Shown: piece after piece, positions 25,536 to 34,524 of the stretch
Position numbering within the stretch: position 1 is the stretch's first letter
Layout: each line of letters begins with the position of its first letter
NCBI RefSeq assembly: GCF_030690045.1
Contig: NZ_JAUYHK010000016.1
Location: 658,009 to 722,008 of the forward strand
Reading direction: 5' to 3'
DNA: 64,000 nt
Source of the DNA: Thalassospira sp.
GTDB taxonomy: Bacteria; Pseudomonadota; Alphaproteobacteria; Rhodospirillales; Thalassospiraceae
Position numbers and translations under genes: made by a program
Notes under the pieces: generated by a model
Databases searched by the model: none
The model's input: the letters and a program-made list of their open reading frames with translations, nothing else
Told to the model about the DNA's origin: nothing

Positions 25536-27001
25536 GGTTTTTTATGCATCCGGGCAATGGTCGATGTGGTTGAAAACCCGTCGGCCAGTTGCGCCAGAAC
25601 CACCTTGCCGCCATAGGCCTGCACAATATCGGCCCCCACCACCTTGTCGATGGTGTAATCCGCGCCCTTGACCAGAATGTCGGGTTTCAAGGCCTCGATC
25701 ACCTTAAGCGGCGTATCGTCCCCGAAAATCACCACACCGCTGACGGTTTCAAGCGATCCCAGAACGGCGGCCCGTGCGGCTTCGGATTGCACCGGGCGGC
25801 TTTCACCTTTCAGCCGTTTGACCGAGGCATCGGAATTCAGCCCGACCACCAGCCGGTCACAATTGGACCGTGCCTGTTGCAACAGGCTGAGATGGCCCGG
25901 ATGCAGCAAATCAAAACAGCCATTGGTAAAGCCGACCTTGTATCCCTTGCGCCGCCAGCGCTCCACCCGGTCCACCATACGGTCCACCGGCATCAGTTTG
26001 GCCTCGCCAATCATCAGGTCATGATGATGCAGGATCGACACCAGTTCATCGGGATAAACAATCGCCGTGCCGATTTTGCCAACCACAATGCCGGCGGCAA
26101 CATTGGCAATGCGCGCCGCATCGGCAAGGCCAATCCCCGCCGCAATGGCAGCGGCCAGACAGGCGACCACCGTATCGCCCGCACCCGACACGTCATAAAC
26201 CTCACGCGCTTCGGTTGGCAGATGGATGGCATCGCCGTTTTGCGGCACCAGCGTCATGCCATCCTGACTGCGGGTCAAAAGAACATTTTCAATGCCGCAA
26301 TCAGTGATGATCTTGCGCGCAGCAGAAATCGCATCGTCATCGCTGCGCACCGCAATGCCGGTGGCGGCTTCGGCCTCGGCCCGGTTCGGGGTGACGATGG
26401 TCGCCCCGCGATAGATGCTGTAATCCGTTCCCTTGGGATCGACAATCACCGGAATCTTGGCCTTGCGCGCCGCGGCAATCGTCGCGCTGACCACGGCCGG
26501 GGCCAAAACGCCCTTGCCATAATCCGACAGGATAACAGCGGCGACTTCGGGGATCAGTTGGGCGGCCAGATCACCAAGACGGGCGATGGCATCCGTACCG
26601 GGGGCCGTTGTGGTTTCGTTATCAGACCGTAATAATTGCTGGCCGCTGGCGATAAAGCGGGTTTTGATCGTGGTCGGGCGGTTGCGTTCGATCTGGATAT
26701 AGGGTTCAACCCGTTTGTCGCGGGCGACAAATTCCATCACCTCGCGGCCCGGCGCATCATCCCCCACCAGCGACAGAAACCACACCGATGCGCCAAGGGC
26801 GGTGGCATTGCGCACCACATTGCCCGCCCCGCCCAGCATGGCGTTTTCGCGTTCCACCCGGATCACGGGGATCGGCGCCTCGGGCGAGATGCGCGTGACA
26901 CTGCCATAAACAAACCGGTCCAGCATGACATCGCCAAGGCACAGAATCCGGGCATTGGGCAAATCTTCAACCAGTTGCGCAAGGTGGCTCAGATCGGTCA
27001 T
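25532..27001 (-). CDS. hldE: bifunctional heptose-7-phosphate kinase / heptose-1-phosphate adenylyltransferase
   Basis: A 489-residue enzyme of ADP-heptose synthesis for the LPS inner core. The N-terminal ~320 residues are a PfkB-type kinase (LGDVMLDRFVYG; MLGGAGNVVRN; catalytic VSGAGDTVVA). The C-terminal ~150 residues are a nucleotidyltransferase with GCFDLLHPGHLSLL carrying the HxGH motif. The start at 27001 (MTDLSHLAQLV) fits the family; the longer upstream frame runs back into gmhA. It follows gmhA by 17 bp in the same operon. It overlaps cobD at the convergent end. Confidence 0.95.
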   Translation of the reverse strand: MTDLSHLAQLVEDLPNARILCLGDVMLDRFVYGSVTRISPEAPIPVIRVERENAMLGGAGNVVRNATALGASVWFLSLVGDDAPGREVMEFVARDKRVEPYIQIERNRPTTIKTRFIASGQQLLRSDNETTTAPGTDAIARLGDLAAQLIPEVAAVILSDYGKGVLAPAVVSATIAAARKAKIPVIVDPKGTDYSIYRGATIVTPNRAEAEAATGIAVRSDDDAISAARKIITDCGIENVLLTRSQDGMTLVPQNGDAIHLPTEAREVYDVSGAGDTVVACLAAAIAAGIGLADAARIANVAAGIVVGKIGTAIVYPDELVSILHHHDLMIGEAKLMPVDRMVDRVERWRRKGYKVGFTNGCFDLLHPGHLSLLQQARSNCDRLVVGLNSDASVKRLKGESRPVQSEAARAAVLGSLETVSGVVIFGDDTPLKVIEALKPDILVKGADYTIDKVVGADIVQAYGGKVVLAQLADGFSTTSTIARMHKKP

Positions 27002-27018
27002 GATTGTCAGGCTCGTCT

Positions 27019-27612
27019 TCAATAAGGGGAATTGGTGGTCAGGCCCAGCTTGTGTTCCAGCGCCCCGACCAGCATATGCCCCAACAGGATATGCATTTCC
27101 TGAATGCGGGCGGTGGTGTTGGACGGCACAATGATCAACGGATCGCATAATTGCGTCATCTCGCCGCCGGTGCGGCCAGACCAGCCGGTCGCAATCAGGC
27201 CCGTTTCGCGGGCCTTTTGCAGGGCAAGATTGACGTTCTTGCTGTTGCCTGATGTGGAAATGCCAATCGCGACATCGCCGGGTTTGCCCAGGGCCTCGAT
27301 TTGGCGGGCAAACAAATGATCAAACCCGAAATCATTGCCAATTGCGGTCAGGGCCGAACAATCGGTGGTCAGGGCGATGGCGGCAAGGGCGCGGCGATCA
27401 TGCACATAGCGCACTGCAAATTCGGTGGCGAGATGTTGCGCATCGGCAGCCGATCCGCCATTGCCAAAAAACAACAGTTTGTTACCCGCATTCAACGCAT
27501 CGGCGCAGATATCGACCAACCGGATAAAAGAGTCGCGGGTGGCGTCGCGCGTGCTGTTGATCAGGGCGAAATGGTCGTCAAACTCGTCGTCAAAAAAGGC
27601 ATTGATATCCAT
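27019..27612 (-). CDS. gmhA: sedoheptulose-7-phosphate isomerase
   Basis: A 197-residue SIS-domain enzyme that turns sedoheptulose-7-phosphate into heptose-7-phosphate, the first ADP-heptose step. Diagnostic motifs are LLFFGNGGSAADAQHLATEF, the catalytic loop region CSALTAIGNDFG and GISTSGNSKNV; the C-terminal MHILLGHMLVGALEH carries the active-site His. The start is placed at ATG 27612, giving a normal length, although the minus-strand leader there has only a weak AAGAG ribosome site. It is first in the gmhA-hldE operon. Confidence 0.94.
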   Translation of the reverse strand: MDINAFFDDEFDDHFALINSTRDATRDSFIRLVDICADALNAGNKLLFFGNGGSAADAQHLATEFAVRYVHDRRALAAIALTTDCSALTAIGNDFGFDHLFARQIEALGKPGDVAIGISTSGNSKNVNLALQKARETGLIATGWSGRTGGEMTQLCDPLIIVPSNTTARIQEMHILLGHMLVGALEHKLGLTTNSPY

Positions 27613-27882
27613 AAGGAGGCTCTTTTGTTTCAGGCGATTTTTTGTCAGGGTATCAGGATTGTGGCGGGTGAAACTAGCACCTCCTTTGGGATAACGCCAT
27701 GCCTTATCAAACCCCGGGCGGCCAAAGCGCCAAAAGGGTTTTTCCGGGACACAAGGTTGAAATTCATAAAATTTATTCGACAATATCCTGGTGTTGGATA
27801 CATAAGCTGTTAACAGGATTTGCTTATCTTGATGGATAGGGGCAGGCACCGGGTCTGACCCGCAGGAGAATTGACCGGATCA
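27613..27882. other. divergent intergenic region (gmhA / EAL-like gene)
   Basis: About 270 bp with promoters for both directions. A strong ribosome-site-like AAAGGAGG occurs on the minus strand at about 27681-27688, too far from gmhA (about 70 bp) and without a matching ORF. The right part is AT-rich (27765-27830). No RNA structure recognised. Confidence 0.3.
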
Positions 27883-29124
27883 ATGTCTGAAAGCACACTG
27901 CCATCCCCCGAAGCCTTTCTGGTGGACTATGTCCGGCGGCTGGAACGTCGCACCCAGGGGGTGGGGGCCATCCATGTGAATATCTCCAAGCTGGAGGCAT
28001 TTAACCGGCGGGATCATCATGTGCGCACGGCGGTTGCGGCGTTCGAGGAACTGGTGCCGGTCGTCACCGGGCGGCTGTTTACCCTGTCCAATCAGGATAT
28101 TATCTTTATTTTTGATGCCGCCCTGATCGACGAAGTCAATTCGGCCATTTTCCGCCTGAAATTCCTGTTTAACGATGATCCGCTGATCAGTGGCGGCATC
28201 AAATCCGAAGACGGCGAAACGACGCTGGGCTTTACCGACTATTTCGACCTTGAACAGCAATACAAGGATTTCCTGCATCTCACACAGACGATGGTGCGGA
28301 CCAATGCGGTGCGCACCCGTCTTTCCAGTCAGGCCGCCGCCCGTCACAATGACGATCCCGCCCAGGAAGAACAGGGTATTCCCCTGACGCCGAAAATTCT
28401 GGGTCGCATTGATGAAAGCCTGCGCCGGGCGGATTTGTCGAACATGATGCGCCGTCAGGCGATCTGTGCCGTGGTCGGCGATGCCCAGCCAACCCCGGTC
28501 TTCCATGAATTGTTTATCTCGATCCGCGATTTGCAACACACATTGTTGCCCGATGTCGATGTCCTGTCCAATCGCTGGCTGTTTCAGCATCTGACCGAAA
28601 TTCTGGACCGGCGGATGTTGGCGCTGTTATCGCGCACCAACGATACCAGCGTGTCGGGATCGGTCAGCATCAATCTGAATGTTTCGACCGTGCTGTCGCC
28701 CGATTTCCTGACCTTTGACAGCAATGTCAAGGCCGGGCAGCGCGGCACCATCGTGCTGGAATTGCAAAAGATCGACATTTTTGCCGATCTGGGGGCCTTT
28801 TTCTTTGCCCGCGATTTTTGCCGGGATCGCGGATATCGCATCTGTATTGATGGTATCAGCCACCTGTCTCTGCCCTATATCGACCGGACCAAGCTGGGCA
28901 TTGATATGATCAAGATGATGTGGGCCCCGGAAATGGAATCCCTGCCCGAAGAGGCCCTGGCCGATATCCGCCGTTCGGTCGCGGAATCGGGCGAAACCCG
29001 GGTGATCATGTGCCGCTGTGATGATGAACGCGCCATCAAATTCGGCCATTCGGTCAATATCACAATGTTTCAGGGCCGCTATGTCGAACAATTGCTAAGC
29101 GAAACCGCCCGGACCAAAAAATAA
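27883..29124 (+). CDS. degenerate EAL-domain-like protein (probably catalytically inactive)
   Basis: A ~413-residue cytoplasmic protein. Residues ~1-130 resemble a signalling or degenerate GGDEF-like region. The C-terminal ~200 residues follow an EAL phosphodiesterase layout: SGSVSINLNVSTVLSPDF, then GTIVLELQKIDIF where the EAL/E(L/V)L segment would be, ICIDGISHLSLPYIDRTKLG, and the final GHSVNITMFQGRYVE. Metal-binding acidic residues in the usual positions (for example the DDFG-type loop) are missing, so c-di-GMP hydrolysis is unlikely. The start is ambiguous between TTG 27871 and ATG 27883. It may be an effector or scaffold; function unknown. Confidence 0.65.
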   Translation: MSESTLPSPEAFLVDYVRRLERRTQGVGAIHVNISKLEAFNRRDHHVRTAVAAFEELVPVVTGRLFTLSNQDIIFIFDAALIDEVNSAIFRLKFLFNDDPLISGGIKSEDGETTLGFTDYFDLEQQYKDFLHLTQTMVRTNAVRTRLSSQAAARHNDDPAQEEQGIPLTPKILGRIDESLRRADLSNMMRRQAICAVVGDAQPTPVFHELFISIRDLQHTLLPDVDVLSNRWLFQHLTEILDRRMLALLSRTNDTSVSGSVSINLNVSTVLSPDFLTFDSNVKAGQRGTIVLELQKIDIFADLGAFFFARDFCRDRGYRICIDGISHLSLPYIDRTKLGIDMIKMMWAPEMESLPEEALADIRRSVAESGETRVIMCRCDDERAIKFGHSVNITMFQGRYVEQLLSETARTKK

Positions 29125-29152
29125 GGCCACCGGTCAGGGTCCTGACGTGGCC
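29125..29152. terminator. bidirectional hairpin between EAL-like gene and cobT
   Basis: GGCCAC (29125-29130) pairs with GTGGCC (29147-29152), and GTCAGG (29133-29138) with CCTGAC (29141-29146). They stack into a 12-bp stem with a small bulge and a 2-nt loop. It lies exactly between convergent stop codons. Confidence 0.6.
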
Positions 29153-29154
29153 TG

Positions 29155-30180
29155 TCAGTTTTGGCTGACTCCGGCCTTGTCAAAGGTGGCCATGCCGGTA
29201 TGGCATTCGGCCGCCGCGCGCAACAGCGGAATGGCAAGGGCGCCGCCCGATCCTTCGCCCAGCCGCATGCCAAAATCCAGCAATGCGGTCTTGCCCAGTT
29301 TGTCGATCAGTTTGCGATGCCCCGGTTCGGCTGAAATATGCGCAATCATGCAATGATCAAGGGCACCGGGGCGGGCCACGGCCAGAATGGCGGCGGCGGC
29401 ACAGGACACATACCCGTCCAGCAACACCGGAACGCGCAAAAACCGGGCGGCAAGAATGGCCCCGGCCATCGCGGCAATTTCGCGCCCGCCGACATAGCGC
29501 AGAACATCAAACGGATCGCGCATCTGATTGCGATGCAAGATGATGGCATCGCCGACGACACGGGTTTTGCGGGTCAGGGTTTCATCATCAATCCCGGTGC
29601 CGCGCCCGGTCCAGACGGCGGCGGTTTCGCCGAACAAGGCATGGGCGATGGCGGCGGCCGATGTGGTGTTGCCAATGCCCATTTCACCGGGCACAAACAG
29701 ATCAAGGCCGGGTTCAATCGCACTCATGCCAAAGGCCATGGCTTCGGCGCAATCATTGTCCTGCATCGCGGCTTCGCGGGAAAAATCATTTGTCGGGATT
29801 TCAAGGGCGACTTCCATCACCCGCAATTCGGCATCGACCGCCTTGCAAATCTGGTTGATCGCCGCCCCGCCATTGATGAAATTTTCTACCATCTGTTGAT
29901 TGACCGTCACCGGAAAGGCCGAAACGCCCTGGGCGCAAACACCGTGACTGCCGGCAAAAACCGTAACGCGCGCGCGCGAGACAATCGGTTTGGGGCGGCC
30001 CTGCCATCCGGCAAGCCACAGGCTGATTTCTTCCAGACGGCCAAGCGACCCTGCCGGTTTGGTCAGATGCGGTTCGCGTTCGGCAACAAGGGTGCGGGCC
30101 TCCTCATCCGGGCCGGGCAAATCGGCCATCAGGGCACGGATGTCGTCAAGAGTCTGCGGCGGATGTTTGGGATCAAGCAT
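29155..30180 (-). CDS. cobT: nicotinate-nucleotide--dimethylbenzimidazole phosphoribosyltransferase
   Basis: A 341-residue enzyme that activates the lower-ligand base by forming alpha-ribazole phosphate. Family blocks are TKPAGSLGRLEEISLWLAG near the N-terminus, FAGSHGVCAQGVSAFP, MGIGNTTSAAAIAHAL and the C-terminal LGEGSGGALAIPLLRAA. The start at 30180 is supported by GGAGAAACCC and by family length. It is transcribed alone, leftward, and divergent from cobS-cobC, with which it completes nucleotide-loop assembly. Confidence 0.95.
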   Translation of the reverse strand: MLDPKHPPQTLDDIRALMADLPGPDEEARTLVAEREPHLTKPAGSLGRLEEISLWLAGWQGRPKPIVSRARVTVFAGSHGVCAQGVSAFPVTVNQQMVENFINGGAAINQICKAVDAELRVMEVALEIPTNDFSREAAMQDNDCAEAMAFGMSAIEPGLDLFVPGEMGIGNTTSAAAIAHALFGETAAVWTGRGTGIDDETLTRKTRVVGDAIILHRNQMRDPFDVLRYVGGREIAAMAGAILAARFLRVPVLLDGYVSCAAAAILAVARPGALDHCMIAHISAEPGHRKLIDKLGKTALLDFGMRLGEGSGGALAIPLLRAAAECHTGMATFDKAGVSQN

Positions 30181-30309
30181 GGGTTTCTCCGAAATCTGGC
30201 GCAGCGCGGACCGGCAGGGCAAAATCATGTCAGGCGATGGCGCTTGGCTTATGCTGCTGTCATGATTAAGCTGAACCGCCGAAAAATGCCAGTTTGAATA
30301 TGGGATGTC

Positions 30310-31176
30310 ATGACAGATCATCGTTATAATGATTCCGAAACAAGTGATGTCTCCCAAGACGTTAGCGGCAGAATGCCGCCCGATATGCCATCCGAGATAC
30401 CGATGGATCTGGTCGCGGATTTCTGGCGTGCGCTGGTTTTGCTCAGCCGGGTGCCGGTGGCGGTACAGGGGGATTTTCGCCCGCAGATGATTGCGAGGTC
30501 GGTCTGGTGCTGGCCGCTGGTCGGACTGTTTTTGGCCGGGATCGCGATTGTGCCTGCCACCCTTGCCGGGCTGGCGGGCTTGCCATCAATGATTGTGGCG
30601 ATTGTCGCATCATTGGCGCTGGTCCTGCTCAGCGGGGCAATGCACGAAGACGGCATCGCCGATTGCGCCGATGGTTTTGGCGGCGGGGCGGATCGGGACG
30701 GCAAACTGGCGATCATGCGCGACAGCCGGATTGGGTCTTACGGCGTGGTGGCGCTGATTTTTGTCTTTGCCTTGCGTCTGGTGTTGCTGGGGGCGGCGGC
30801 GGATGCCGGGGCCGCGGCGGTGATCCTGCTTGTCGCCGCGATGGGATCACGGGCCGCCATGCCGGTTGTGATGATGTGGCTGGATCCGGCCCGGCCCGAT
30901 GGTCTGGGCCGTAGCGCCGGTCGACCCGGTATCAAATCCGTGGCCGCCGGTCTGGGCATCACCGCCCTGTTGACCCTGATTTTGGCCGGAATTTGGGGGA
31001 TGCTGGCAGTGCTGCTTGCCCTGATTGTCGCGGCCGCAGTTATGGGCGGGATCGCCCGCCAGCAAATCGGCGGTCACACTGGCGATGTTTTGGGTGCAAC
31101 CCAGATTGTTGCCGAAATTTTCATTCTGCTGGTGTGCAGTATGATGCTGGCCCATCCAGTGTTTTGGGGGGGGTAA
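30310..31176 (+). CDS. cobS: adenosylcobinamide-GDP ribazoletransferase (cobalamin synthase)
   Basis: A 288-residue polytopic membrane enzyme (CobS, also called CobV) that joins adenosylcobinamide-GDP to alpha-ribazole. The catalytic signature MHEDGIADCADGFGGG is followed by LAIMRDSRIGSYGVVAL. A polar N-terminal stretch of ~30 residues precedes the usual start of the fold (DFWRALVLLSRVPV), so an in-frame ATG at 30373 or 30403 could be the real start. It is 7 bp upstream of the cobC gene. Confidence 0.93.
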   Translation: MTDHRYNDSETSDVSQDVSGRMPPDMPSEIPMDLVADFWRALVLLSRVPVAVQGDFRPQMIARSVWCWPLVGLFLAGIAIVPATLAGLAGLPSMIVAIVASLALVLLSGAMHEDGIADCADGFGGGADRDGKLAIMRDSRIGSYGVVALIFVFALRLVLLGAAADAGAAAVILLVAAMGSRAAMPVVMMWLDPARPDGLGRSAGRPGIKSVAAGLGITALLTLILAGIWGMLAVLLALIVAAAVMGGIARQQIGGHTGDVLGATQIVAEIFILLVCSMMLAHPVFWGG

Positions 31177-31183
31177 ACATCCT

Positions 31184-31795
31184 GTGGCACAGGTGCAAAA
31201 TACCCGCTGGTGGCTGATCCGGCATGCGCCGGTGATCAATCCCGACCGGCTGGTCTATGGCCGTTCCGATATGAAGGTCGATCTGGCCGATGTCAAAAGC
31301 CTGCGTTCGTTGGCCCGGCATCTGCCCAAAGATGCGGTGTGGCTGACCAGCCATTTGTCGCGCAGTCTCGATACCGCCCTGTGTCTTTTGGAAATCAGGG
31401 GCGAGGACATCACCCCGATCCGCGATAATGCCCTTGCCGAACAGCATTTCGGTTTGTGGGAAAAACGCCGCTGGCAGGATCTGCCCCAGGGCGAAACCAC
31501 CCGTTTCTGGACCGATTTCGCTCGACAGCACCCGCCGCAAGGCGAAAGTTTTGCCGATGTCGTGCATCGGGTCGGGCCGGTGATTGACGCGATGACCGGT
31601 TATTGGGCCGGGCGCGATATTGTCGCCGTCGTGCATGGTGGCACGGTGCGTGCCGCCCTTGCCCGCATGTTGGGATTATCGCTGGAGGCGGCCCTGGCCT
31701 TCCATGTCGATACGCTGGGTCTGACACGGGCGGAATATCTGGCGAGCGATACCCAGCCGGGATGGCGGGTAACCGGGGTTAATCTGCGCTATTAA
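31184..31795 (+). CDS. cobC: alpha-ribazole phosphatase-like histidine phosphatase
   Basis: A 203-residue phosphoglycerate-mutase-like phosphatase. The active-site loop is WWLIRHAPVINPDRLVYGRSD (quoted in part: LIRHAPV), with the RH pair carrying the phospho-His; the second His is in VVHGGTVRAALARML. The start is GTG 31184, after a G-rich ribosome site at the end of cobS. The context beside cobS argues for removal of the 5'-phosphate from the nucleotide loop. It overlaps the convergent hypothetical gene by 4 bp at the stop codons. Confidence 0.88.
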   Translation: MAQVQNTRWWLIRHAPVINPDRLVYGRSDMKVDLADVKSLRSLARHLPKDAVWLTSHLSRSLDTALCLLEIRGEDITPIRDNALAEQHFGLWEKRRWQDLPQGETTRFWTDFARQHPPQGESFADVVHRVGPVIDAMTGYWAGRDIVAVVHGGTVRAALARMLGLSLEAALAFHVDTLGLTRAEYLASDTQPGWRVTGVNLRY

Positions 31796-32490
31796 CAAGA
31801 AACGCAATCGGCAAACCGGGTCGGCATGCCGGTTGTTTTGGGGGCGGACCGCGCCGCGCCCAAAATCGACAGATACTGGTCAATATCATCGGTGGACAGC
31901 GCCATCCGACGTGCCAGCCGGTCCAGATCCTGCAAATAGGCCTTGTAATAATCAATCGGGCGGCTGCGCGATTTGCCGCGCAAGCGGGTCGTTTCAACAA
32001 AATCGGCTCTGAAATCATCGCTTTCGATGACATCAATAATCGTGTCGTCCAGAATGGCGGCCCGCAATCCGCCAAACCGTTTGTCACAGGCCGACAACAT
32101 TTTGCTGGCCGTCGGGATTGAAATGCCGGGCTGCCCCAAAATCCGGGACATGGCGGCATCATTCAGGTCGGCGGGCGCAAAAAGCTGTACCAGCGATGAC
32201 AGGTCGCGCACCAGCAGCGACAGGGCATTGATGCGCACCCCGCGAAAATGAACCCATAAAATGGCGGCAATCAGGCCGAAATCGGGATTGTGGCCATAAA
32301 TATCGCGGACATCATGGCGGCTCAGGGTGATGTCGCCATCCTGTGTATAATGATCCAGAAAAGCGGTAAAGCGCATGTCCCTTTCCGGCAACCGGTCGAG
32401 CAATCCCGTCCACATGTCGCGACGCGATGTGGTTTGCCAGCGCAAATCCTGCTGGTTCATCAGGCGGTCCATATGATCGGATAGGGGCAT
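31792..32490 (-). CDS. hypothetical protein
   Basis: A 232-residue, mostly helical soluble protein that I do not recognise. The N-terminus is acidic/basic mixed (MPLSDHMDRLMNQQDLRWQT). The central stretch FGLIAAILWVHFRGVRINAL is hydrophobic but probably helical and buried rather than membrane-spanning. The tail ends in CVSC, a possible metal or redox site. It faces cobC convergently and its start side abuts the cobalamin riboswitch region. Codon use looks native. Confidence 0.6.
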   Translation of the reverse strand: MPLSDHMDRLMNQQDLRWQTTSRRDMWTGLLDRLPERDMRFTAFLDHYTQDGDITLSRHDVRDIYGHNPDFGLIAAILWVHFRGVRINALSLLVRDLSSLVQLFAPADLNDAAMSRILGQPGISIPTASKMLSACDKRFGGLRAAILDDTIIDVIESDDFRADFVETTRLRGKSRSRPIDYYKAYLQDLDRLARRMALSTDDIDQYLSILGAARSAPKTTGMPTRFADCVSC

Positions 32491-32655
32491 GGGACTGGCA
32501 ACTTTGGCAGTGAAGGATGCACAACAAGGGTATGGTGGTTGAAAGAAAGGGCGGTCTCAAGAAGTCAATTCTGACAAATACTGACCTTTGGCCGGGGTAT
32601 GGCGCAGAGGCATGGCGCAGATCAAAAGGCTCTTTTGACGCACGAACAAAGCTGC
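32491..32655. other. promoter side of the riboswitch
   Basis: About 165 bp between the divergent hypothetical gene and the aptamer. It must hold the promoter for the cobU-cobW-cobN transcript; no strong -35/-10 pair was identified by eye. Confidence 0.3.
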
Positions 32656-32846
32656 TAGGGTCGGCGCGCCGTATGGTGATGGGAAATCCGGTGCGATGCC
32701 GGTGCTGCCCCCGCAACTGTAACGGGATGGGTCCTTCTGGGGATGGCGTTGCGGCGCAATCCCCGGCCACCGGAATGATCATCTGATGATCGCCGGGAAG
32801 GCGAAGGACTGTCACGCCCGAAGCCAGGAAACCAGCCAACGGTGCC
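32656..32846 (+). ncRNA. adenosylcobalamin riboswitch (RF00174-type)
   Basis: The conserved core is present in order: GGTGATGGGAA, CCGGTGCGATGCCGG, GCTGCCCCCGCAACTGTAAC, then a variable hairpin region, GACTGTCACGCC and finally GAAGCCAGGAAACCAGCC. A GGTTTC/GAAACC hairpin (32880-32896) next to GGAGGATAAGGG could form the expression platform masking the cobU ribosome site. When AdoCbl is abundant, the rightward cobU-cobW-cobN operon should be shut off. Boundaries are approximate. Confidence 0.93.
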
Positions 32847-32915
32847 GATGGATGTGATGCATCCCGGCTGTCGCAACGCGGTTTCGGGCGGAAACCTTGG
32901 CGGAGGATAAGGGCA

Positions 32916-33449
32916 ATGGCCCAAAATGACTTGCCGCGCGGGATCGGTTTGATTCTGGGCGGGACACGATCCGGCAAAAGCCGGTTTGCCGAAAACCTGA
33001 TTATCGGTGCCGGGGGCGGCGTTTATATCGCGACAGGTCGCGCTTGGGACGATGAAATGGCCGACCGCATCGCCCACCATCGCAACAATCGCGGCCCTCT
33101 GTGGGATACCGTCGAAGAACCGCTGGATCTGTGTGGCGTCCTGCAATCGGCAGGGGCGCAAAACCGGCCTGTTCTGGTCGATTGCCTGACATTGTGGCTG
33201 ACCAATCTGATGCTGGATGATCGCGATATCGCGTCCGAATGCCGGGCATTGTGCGATCTTTTGCCAGAATTGCCGATGCCGGTCCTGCTGGTATCAAACG
33301 AGGTCGGCATGGGCATTGTGCCCGAAAACGCCATGGCACGCGCCTTTCGCGATCATGCCGGGCGCTTGCATCAAAATATCGCCGCCCTTGCCGATCACGT
33401 CACCCTGATTGTGGCGGGCATTGCCGTTCCGGTCAAACCGGCCCCTTAA
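32916..33449 (+). CDS. cobU: bifunctional adenosylcobinamide kinase / adenosylcobinamide-phosphate guanylyltransferase
   Basis: A 177-residue enzyme (CobU/CobP). The P-loop is GGTRSGKSRFAE (about residues 11-22), and the kinase/guanylyltransferase segments VLVDCLTLWLTNLML and VLLVSNEVGMGIVPEN follow. It phosphorylates and GMP-activates the aminopropanol arm before CobS acts. Ribosome site GGAGG lies upstream in the riboswitch expression platform, so synthesis is directly cobalamin-controlled. First gene of the block. Confidence 0.95.
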   Translation: MAQNDLPRGIGLILGGTRSGKSRFAENLIIGAGGGVYIATGRAWDDEMADRIAHHRNNRGPLWDTVEEPLDLCGVLQSAGAQNRPVLVDCLTLWLTNLMLDDRDIASECRALCDLLPELPMPVLLVSNEVGMGIVPENAMARAFRDHAGRLHQNIAALADHVTLIVAGIAVPVKPAP

Positions 33450-33479
33450 TATAATATCTCTCAGACAAGGACGATTATC

Positions 33480-34520
33480 ATGGCTCAGACGGGCAAAATT
33501 CCTGCAACAGTCATCACCGGATTTCTCGGTGCGGGCAAAACCACCATGATTCGCAACATGCTGGAAAATGCCGGGGGCAAACGCATTGCCCTGATCATCA
33601 ATGAATTTGGCGATCTGGGAGTGGACCGCGAAGTCATCACCGGCTGCGGCATTGCCGGTTGCGCCGATGATGATGTGATTGAACTGGCCAATGGCTGCAT
33701 CTGTTGCACGGTGGCCGATGATTTTCTGCCAACCATCCGCCAATTGATCGATCGCGACACGCCGCCTGATCATATCGTGATCGAAACATCTGGTCTGGCC
33801 CTGCCCAAACCCTTGGTCAAGGCGTTTAACTGGCCGGAAATCCGCTCGCGCGTCACGGTCGATGGCGTGGTGGCGGTGGTGGATGCTGCTGCTGTGCGCG
33901 ACGGGCTGTTTGCCCATGATCCGGCGGCGGTGCAGGCCCAACGCGAAAACGATGACAGTCTGGATCATGACAGCCCGCTTGAAGAATTGTTTGAAGAACA
34001 ACTGCATTGCGCCGACATGGTGGTTCTCAACAAGATGGATTTGCTCTCAGACGATGAACGCGCCACGGTCGAGGCTGGCATTCGCGCCGAACTGAACAAA
34101 CCATCGGTCAAAATCATCGCCACCCAACAGGCCCGCATCGATAATGCGGTATTGCTGGGATTGGCAGCGGCGGCCGAGGATGATCTCGACAGCCGCCATT
34201 CCCATCATGATGACGGTCACGACCATGATCATGATGATTTTGACAGTTTCGTTGTGCAACTGGATGTGATTGCCGATGTGGCCGCCCTTGAACAGCGCCT
34301 GATTGCGGTGGTGCGCAACCATAATGTTTTGCGGATCAAGGGTTTCCTTGATCTTCCCGGCAAACCGATGCGCCATGTGGTGCAGGGGGTCGGTGAACGG
34401 TTTTCGCGGTATTTTGACCGGGCATGGCAGGATGGCGAAACCCGGCGCTCCGAACTGGTGGTGATCGGCCTGCACGGGCTGGATCGTGCCGCGATTTCGG
34501 CGGCGATCAGGGCCGCCTGA
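33480..34520 (+). CDS. cobW: CobW, cobalt GTPase metallochaperone
   Basis: A 346-residue G3E-family GTPase with P-loop GFLGAGKTT (residues 14-22), metal-binding motif CICC (73-76) and guanine site VVLNKMDLL. A His/Asp-rich loop (around residues 240-254, HSHHDDGHDHDHDDF) lies before the C-terminal CobW_C domain. CobW is thought to deliver Co(II) to the CobNST chelatase. It lies 30 bp after cobU and just before cobN, as in other aerobic-type clusters. Confidence 0.93.
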   Translation: MAQTGKIPATVITGFLGAGKTTMIRNMLENAGGKRIALIINEFGDLGVDREVITGCGIAGCADDDVIELANGCICCTVADDFLPTIRQLIDRDTPPDHIVIETSGLALPKPLVKAFNWPEIRSRVTVDGVVAVVDAAAVRDGLFAHDPAAVQAQRENDDSLDHDSPLEELFEEQLHCADMVVLNKMDLLSDDERATVEAGIRAELNKPSVKIIATQQARIDNAVLLGLAAAAEDDLDSRHSHHDDGHDHDHDDFDSFVVQLDVIADVAALEQRLIAVVRNHNVLRIKGFLDLPGKPMRHVVQGVGERFSRYFDRAWQDGETRRSELVVIGLHGLDRAAISAAIRAA

Positions 34521-34524
34521 TATC

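Noticed and set aside
27675..27690. Strong ribosome-site-like AAAGGAGG before gmhA
   Set aside because: It is about 70 bp from the gmhA start and no matching small ORF follows it.
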